In this document: positions 7,402-10,864 of the stretch, in pieces
How positions within the stretch are numbered: the first letter of the stretch is position 1
Layout of the letters: each line of letters opens with the position of its first letter
From: Deltaproteobacteria bacterium
GTDB taxonomy: Bacteria; Desulfobacterota; Desulfobacteria; Desulfobacterales; Desulfatibacillaceae
DNA: 10,864 nucleotides
Direction of reading: 5' to 3'
NCBI GenBank assembly: GCA_021815525.1
Contig: JAKAGN010000054.1
Span: 1 to 10,864 of the forward strand
Position numbers and translations under genes: made by a program
The notes under the pieces: model-generated
The model's database searches: none
What the model saw: the letters and a program-made list of their open reading frames with translations, nothing else
Told to the model about the DNA's origin: nothing

Positions 7402-7482
7402 GCGCCTCTCCTTGTTTCGGGGTCTTTCGGTCCCATTGGTAATAAAGCCAGCGGGTCTCCCGCCGCCGGGCTCGGCCTGTCA

Positions 7483-7498
7483 TGGCACGATCATTGCT
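7483..7498 (+). promoter_or_regulatory. Sigma54 (RpoN) -24/-12 promoter
   Basis: TGGCACG (7483-7489), four bases (ATCA) and TTGCT (7494-7498) match the sigma54 consensus TGGCACG-N4-TTGCW at every fixed position, with the required 10-bp gap between the GG and GC dinucleotides. It points right; initiation would be near 7509, about 400 nt before the histidine kinase start. A sigma54 promoter needs an enhancer-binding activator, which is not in this window. Confidence 0.7.
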
Positions 7499-7802
7499 TT
7501 CTTTATTCGGCAATGGGTGACGTCGGGGTCTTTCGCGTTCAGATCTCTTTACACCAAGGCGGCCGGCTTGCCAAAGGTTTTTCCAATACGCCCGGCCGGG
7601 GAACTCACCCCGGAAAATCGCGCGAAATGGCGGCATGGCATGGTCTAAGTCCCTTGAACCATTGACATGAAAGAGTTGGACATGTTAGGACTATAGTCAT
7701 GGGAGGCGTGCTTCTCCCGGCCATCCACCCTTTTTAAGTCAATCCTTTTTCAAGCCGGAACTCCGGCCGGACGACAAGCTCCAGATATGCCGCCGCTTTC
7801 CG

Positions 7803-7830
7803 GGCGCCGAGCGCGGCCCGCTCCGGCGCC
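7803..7830 (+). other. GC-rich stem-loop in the leader of the histidine kinase gene
   Basis: GGCGCC-GAGCG (7803-7813) pairs with CGCTC-(C)-GGCGCC (7819-7830), giving 11 pairs with one bulged C and a 5-base CGGCC loop. In a transcript from the sigma54 promoter it lies ~70 nt before the ribosome binding site. No riboswitch class was recognised. Confidence 0.45.
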
Positions 7831-7896
7831 GGCCAAGGCCGGGCTCCCGCCGGTCCGCCGGAACCCGGAGAGTCGGACCAGGACAAGCCATTCCTT

Positions 7897-7903
7897 GAGG
7901 AGG
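7897..7903 (+). promoter_or_regulatory. Strong ribosome binding site deciding the GTG start at 7908
   Basis: GAGGAGG is followed by TTCC and GTG. The strong, slightly close site fixes the GTG start of the histidine kinase gene, which has no competing ATG with a comparable site. Confidence 0.75.
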
Positions 7904-7907
7904 TTCC

Positions 7908-9575
7908 GTGACCCTTTACAACGCCATGCAGGAGACCTTGGGCGAACTGGCCGTCCGGGCCGCTTCCGAAAACGAGCCGGAAGCCTGCTGCCGCACCCTG
8001 GTGCGTCAGATACAACGCCGGGGCCTGGCGGATTACATCTCCATCCACCTTTTGGGGGTCGCCGGCGAAACGGAGGCCGTTTTCGCGTGCAGCCTGGAAA
8101 ACCAGGCGGACGGGGAACTGGACCCGGCCCTTGCGAAAATCGTCCGGGAGGCTCACGGCGAAACCATGCCCGACGAGGGCCTCTTCGTTCCGGACATCGC
8201 CGGAGGCGGTCCGAAAAGCCTCACGCCCTTCTCCAACGCGGGCTTGAAGTCCGTTTTCCTCTGCCCGATAGGATCCGAAAACGAGAGGTTGGGAAGCCTC
8301 ATGGCGGGCTTCAACATGCAACAAAATTTTGACGATGAGCAAAAAAGCTTTCTAGCGACCCTCGCCAGATGGGTGACCCTCGCCGCCTGGGTGGCCCGCG
8401 CCAACGCCACCATCCGCCGCACCGAGGCGGCCCTGACCGAAACCCGGAGGGCCGCCACGCGGGAGGAGAGCCTGCGGGCCCTCGAGGTGCTGGCCATGGG
8501 AATCGCCCACAAGGTGAACAACGCCCTAAGCCCCGTCACCGGCTACGCCGACATGCTGATACGGAACGAAAAAAGCCTCTCCGAGCAGGCCCGAAGAAGC
8601 CTCAAGATCATAAGGGAGTCCGGAAAGGACATCGGCAACACCGTGCTCCGGCTGGACCAGTTTTCCCGCAAGCTGGGCCCGCGCGACAAGTTTCCGCCGG
8701 TTTCGGTGAACGACATCGTGCGGGAGGTCGTCGAATCGAGCCGGCGTTACTGGCAGGAGCTTCCGAAACGGAGCGGCATCGATGTGGCGCTTACGCTTTC
8801 ACTGGATCCGGAGCTGCCGGCCGTGGCCGGGAGCGATACCGAGATACGCCAGGCGGTCACAAACATCCTGGTTAACGCCGTGGACGCCATGCCGCAGGGA
8901 GGCGCCATAACCCTCGCCACCTCCGCTGAAGATGACCGCGTGCTGGTGAACTTCACGGATTCCGGGACCGGGATGGACCAGGACGTCCTGGACCACTGCC
9001 TCGAGCCCTTCTTCACCACCAGAAAAGAGGGCTCGGGCATGGGGCTCTCGGTGGTCTACGGCGTGATGCAGCGGCACAGGGGCGAGATCAAGATCGAAAG
9101 CAAGAGGAACCGGGGCACCTTGGTTTCCCTCATCTTCCGCTCATCCGGCGAAAAACCTCGCGCCGCGGCCAAGACCGACGCGGCCGACGCCTCCCGGCAC
9201 AGGATACTCTACGTGGACGACGAGCCGGAGGTCCTGGAGGTGATGCGCCAGATACTCGAGACCCTGGGGCACGACGTCCAGGTGGCCGAAGGCGGGGCCC
9301 TGGGCATCTCCGTTTTCAAGGAGGCCCTTTCCATAGGCCGGCCCTTCGACTGCGTCATAACCGACATGGGGATGCCGGACGTGGACGGCCGCGGCGTGGC
9401 CACCGCCGTGAAGGAGGCCTCGCCCCACACCCCGGTCATCCTATTTTCCGGCTGGAGCGCCCAGATGCTGGAGCAGCAGGGCGTGGCCGACGTGGTCGAC
9501 ACCGTGGTCAGCAAGCCGCCCACCCTGGACAAGGTGAGCCAGATGATCGCCGGGGTGATGAGGCGGTCTCTCTGA
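7908..9575 (+). CDS. Cytoplasmic GAF-histidine kinase-receiver (hybrid) signalling protein
   Basis: The protein has 555 residues, with no signal peptide or membrane segment, so it should be a soluble sensor. Residues ~10-165 look like a GAF domain, followed by a helical connector (160-190). The dimerisation/phosphoacceptor domain holds His201 in MGIAHKVNNALSP; the family more often has AHDFNN. The ATPase domain has the N box (Asn319 and Asn323 in QAVTNILVNAVDAM), G1 DSGTGM (351-356), the F box FFTTRKEG and G2 GSGMGL (375-380). A receiver domain (~432-552) keeps every key residue: Asp437/Asp438, phosphoacceptor Asp486 in VITDMGMP, Ser514 and Lys536 in VSKP. There is no DNA-binding or enzymatic output domain, so the signal must pass to a partner or the receiver acts in feedback. 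An Hsp70 gene follows 112 bp downstream on the same strand. Autophosphorylation is expected from the intact motifs. Confidence 0.93.
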   Translation: MTLYNAMQETLGELAVRAASENEPEACCRTLVRQIQRRGLADYISIHLLGVAGETEAVFACSLENQADGELDPALAKIVREAHGETMPDEGLFVPDIAGGGPKSLTPFSNAGLKSVFLCPIGSENERLGSLMAGFNMQQNFDDEQKSFLATLARWVTLAAWVARANATIRRTEAALTETRRAATREESLRALEVLAMGIAHKVNNALSPVTGYADMLIRNEKSLSEQARRSLKIIRESGKDIGNTVLRLDQFSRKLGPRDKFPPVSVNDIVREVVESSRRYWQELPKRSGIDVALTLSLDPELPAVAGSDTEIRQAVTNILVNAVDAMPQGGAITLATSAEDDRVLVNFTDSGTGMDQDVLDHCLEPFFTTRKEGSGMGLSVVYGVMQRHRGEIKIESKRNRGTLVSLIFRSSGEKPRAAAKTDAADASRHRILYVDDEPEVLEVMRQILETLGHDVQVAEGGALGISVFKEALSIGRPFDCVITDMGMPDVDGRGVATAVKEASPHTPVILFSGWSAQMLEQQGVADVVDTVVSKPPTLDKVSQMIAGVMRRSL

Positions 9576-9687
9576 TACGGTTCGGATCGCAGGGACCGGC
9601 CCGGCCGCGCGGCGCCATTCGGGCGGGCGGCAGGGTGGCCGGTAAAACGTTCACACGCACCTGAAAGCCAGGAAGAAAACCGGGCCT
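9576..9687 (+). other. Short GC-rich spacer between the histidine kinase and Hsp70 genes
   Basis: The 112-bp gap holds the perfect palindrome GCCGCGCGGC (9604-9613), inside a weak 7-bp inverted repeat (ACCGGCC 9595-9601, GGCCGGT 9637-9643). No T-tract follows, so read-through into the Hsp70 gene is plausible. No CIRCE element or clear heat-shock promoter was seen. Confidence 0.4.
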
Positions 9688-10864
9688 ATGAAACGCATCT
9701 ATGGAATCGACCTGGGCACCACCTTCTCGGCCATCGCCTACGTGGACCCGAACGGCAAGCCGGTGGTGGTGGCGAACGCCGAAAACAAACGAACGACCCC
9801 GTCCGTGGTCCTCTTCGACGAGGGGCAGATCGTGGTGGGCGAAGCGGCCAAGGAGTTCTGCCTCTCCCGCCCCGACGACGTGGTGAGCTACATCAAGCGT
9901 TCCATGGGGGATCCCGATTTCCTCTTCGAGTACAGGGGCCAGAACTACAGGCCCGAAGAGATATCCTCCTTTATCCTCCGCAAGGTGGTGCAGGACGCCG
10001 AAAAGTCACTCGGGCAAAAGATCGAGGACGTGGTCATCACCTGCCCGGCCTACTTCGGCATCAACGAGCGGGAGGCCACGCGCCAGGCCGGCGAGATCGC
10101 CGGCCTTACCGTGCGCCACATCCTAAACGAGCCCACGGCCGCGGCCATGGCTTACGGATTCCTGGAAAACGACGAAAAGCGGGTGGTCTTCGTCTACGAC
10201 CTGGGAGGCGGCACCTTCGACGTCACCATGATGGACATCGCCGAAAAATCCGTAAAGGTCATCTGCACGGGCGGCGACCACCAGTTGGGCGGCAATGACT
10301 GGGACAACCGTCTGGCCATATACATGGCCGAAATCTTCGCCCAGAAGACCGGGGTAAAGGACGACATCCTAGACGACCCCATGACCTGCCAGGACCTGGT
10401 GGCCACGGCCGAACGCGCCAAGAAGGTGCTGTCCCAGAGAGACCGCTGCGATGTCTCCGTCACCTACGGCGGCGAGCGCGTACGTTTCGAGATCACCCGA
10501 AGCACCTTCGAGCACATCACGCGGGATCTTTTGGAGCGCACCATACTCCTCACCCACGCCATGCTGGAGGAAGCCCGAAAAAAGGGCTACTACGGCGTGG
10601 ACGACATCATCATGGTGGGCGGCTCGTCGAGAATGCCCCAGGTCATGGAGCGCATGGAGCAGGAGTTCGGGCGCAAACCCAGGCTCTACAACCCCGACGA
10701 GGCCGTGGTGTGCGGCGCGGCCGTGTGCGGCTGGAAGCTTTTGGTGGAGGAAAATATTTCCGCCAAGCTGGGCTCAAGCGCCCTGCCCTCCCCCACCGCG
10801 AAGCCCTACGTGGAAACCGTGGGACCCGCCCCAGGAACCGAGGAGGAGGTTGAGATCACCCTGG
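9688..10864 (+). CDS. Divergent Hsp70 (DnaK-like) chaperone, C-terminus beyond window
   Basis: 392 codons are visible and cover the whole nucleotide-binding domain. The Hsp70 ATPase motifs are in place: phosphate-1 GIDLGTTFS (6-14), Lys70 in SYIKRSMG, NEPTAAAMAYG with Glu148, phosphate-2 DLGGGTFDV (171-179) with Thr176 and Asp178, and adenosine motif VGGSSRMPQV (310-319). ATP hydrolysis is therefore expected. It differs from canonical DnaK: the motif usually read GGEDFD is GGNDWD (201-206), the domain is some 30 residues shorter, and after NPDEAVVCGAAVCG (335-348) there is no DVLLLDVTP-type hydrophobic linker. The stretch that follows is Ser/Pro/Glu-rich (LGSSALPSPT, then PAPGTEEEVEI). No grpE or dnaJ is visible. 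ATG 9688 is the first start after an in-frame TAA at 9643; its best upstream site (AGGAAG) is 12 bases away, which is weak. It is probably a specialised Hsp70 rather than the housekeeping DnaK. Confidence 0.93.
   Translation, partial: MKRIYGIDLGTTFSAIAYVDPNGKPVVVANAENKRTTPSVVLFDEGQIVVGEAAKEFCLSRPDDVVSYIKRSMGDPDFLFEYRGQNYRPEEISSFILRKVVQDAEKSLGQKIEDVVITCPAYFGINEREATRQAGEIAGLTVRHILNEPTAAAMAYGFLENDEKRVVFVYDLGGGTFDVTMMDIAEKSVKVICTGGDHQLGGNDWDNRLAIYMAEIFAQKTGVKDDILDDPMTCQDLVATAERAKKVLSQRDRCDVSVTYGGERVRFEITRSTFEHITRDLLERTILLTHAMLEEARKKGYYGVDDIIMVGGSSRMPQVMERMEQEFGRKPRLYNPDEAVVCGAAVCGWKLLVEENISAKLGSSALPSPTAKPYVETVGPAPGTEEEVEITL

Larger units (their letters stand above)
7402..7907. other. Divergent 506-bp regulatory region without a convincing gene
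   Basis: The region separates the secreted-protein gene (-) from the histidine kinase gene (+). It contains the sigma54 promoter (7483-7498), a 13-bp direct repeat TCGGGGTCTTTCG (7417-7429 and 7523-7535) that brackets it, a 10-bp palindrome GACTATAGTC (7689-7698), a hairpin GGGAG/CTCCC (7701-7718) and a GC-rich 11-bp hairpin (7803-7830). A TTGACA (7662-7667) and a TATAGT (7692-7697) are present but 24 bases apart, so they do not form a standard sigma70 promoter. Short ORFs here lack ribosome binding sites. Confidence 0.6.

Noticed and set aside
7490..7545. Possible flagellar sigma28 promoter for the FlgT-like gene
   Set aside because: GCCGAATAA on the minus strand resembles GCCGATAA but has an inserted base and no TAAA box at proper spacing.
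7402..7660. Possible riboswitch (cyclic-di-GMP or similar) in the leader of the secreted-protein gene
   Set aside because: The minus-strand leader has GC stems, but I could not match the conserved core of any known class.
6271..7665. A 464-codon plus-strand ORF
   Set aside because: It is antisense to the secreted-protein gene, which has a signal peptide, ribosome binding site and family-like sequence. The plus-strand product is Gly/Val/His-rich with no recognisable domain, typical of a shadow frame in GC-rich DNA.
7513..7665. A 50-codon ORF beginning just after the sigma54 initiation point
   Set aside because: No ribosome binding site, and its start would be only a few bases from the expected transcript end; composition looks like an extension of the antisense shadow frame.
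7662..7697. TTGACA and TATAGT as a sigma70 promoter
   Set aside because: The boxes are 24 bases apart, outside the workable range, and no good -10 lies 16-18 bases after TTGACA.
9576..9687. CIRCE or heat-shock sigma factor promoter for the Hsp70
   Set aside because: No TTAGCACTC/GAGTGCTAA dyad and no convincing sigma32-type boxes in the spacer.

Overview
This is GC-rich chromosomal DNA, most likely from a sulfate-reducer-type Desulfobacterota (the old Deltaproteobacteria). The hints are the codon use, a FlgT-N-like secreted protein, a cytoplasmic GAF/histidine kinase/receiver protein, a divergent Hsp70, and palindrome-rich intergenic DNA. That placement is inference, because there is no rRNA or other strong marker. 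The window holds six protein-coding genes, two of them cut by the window edges, and no RNA genes or CRISPR array.

Layout. 1-3438 (-) is a very large signalling ATPase (at least 1146 residues) with an N-terminal kinase fold, an AAA/STAND-type NTPase and a helical repeat region. It runs off the left edge. 3439-3720 is a cluster of tandem palindromes. 3721-5097 (-) is the replicative helicase dnaB. A divergent 125-bp spacer carries a near-perfect sigma70 promoter for 5223-5996 (+), a xylose-isomerase-like TIM-barrel sugar isomerase/epimerase. This gene converges on 6211-7401 (-), a secreted FlgT-N-like protein. The spacer between them is a mosaic of inverted and direct repeats. A 506-bp divergent region (7402-7907) contains a full-consensus sigma54 promoter pointing right and a structured leader. 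It is followed by 7908-9575 (+), a GAF-histidine kinase-receiver protein, and 9688-10864 (+), a divergent Hsp70 cut by the right edge.

How the genes may work together. dnaB and the isomerase look like ordinary housekeeping or metabolic genes. The kinase/ATPase gene has lost both catalytic aspartates of its kinase domain (HRD to HQF, DFG to GLE) while its ATPase motifs are intact, so it reads as a pseudokinase-gated ATPase signalling protein. On the right, the histidine kinase/receiver gene and the Hsp70 lie in the same orientation and may form a sigma54-controlled signalling/chaperone pair; this link is inferred from position only.
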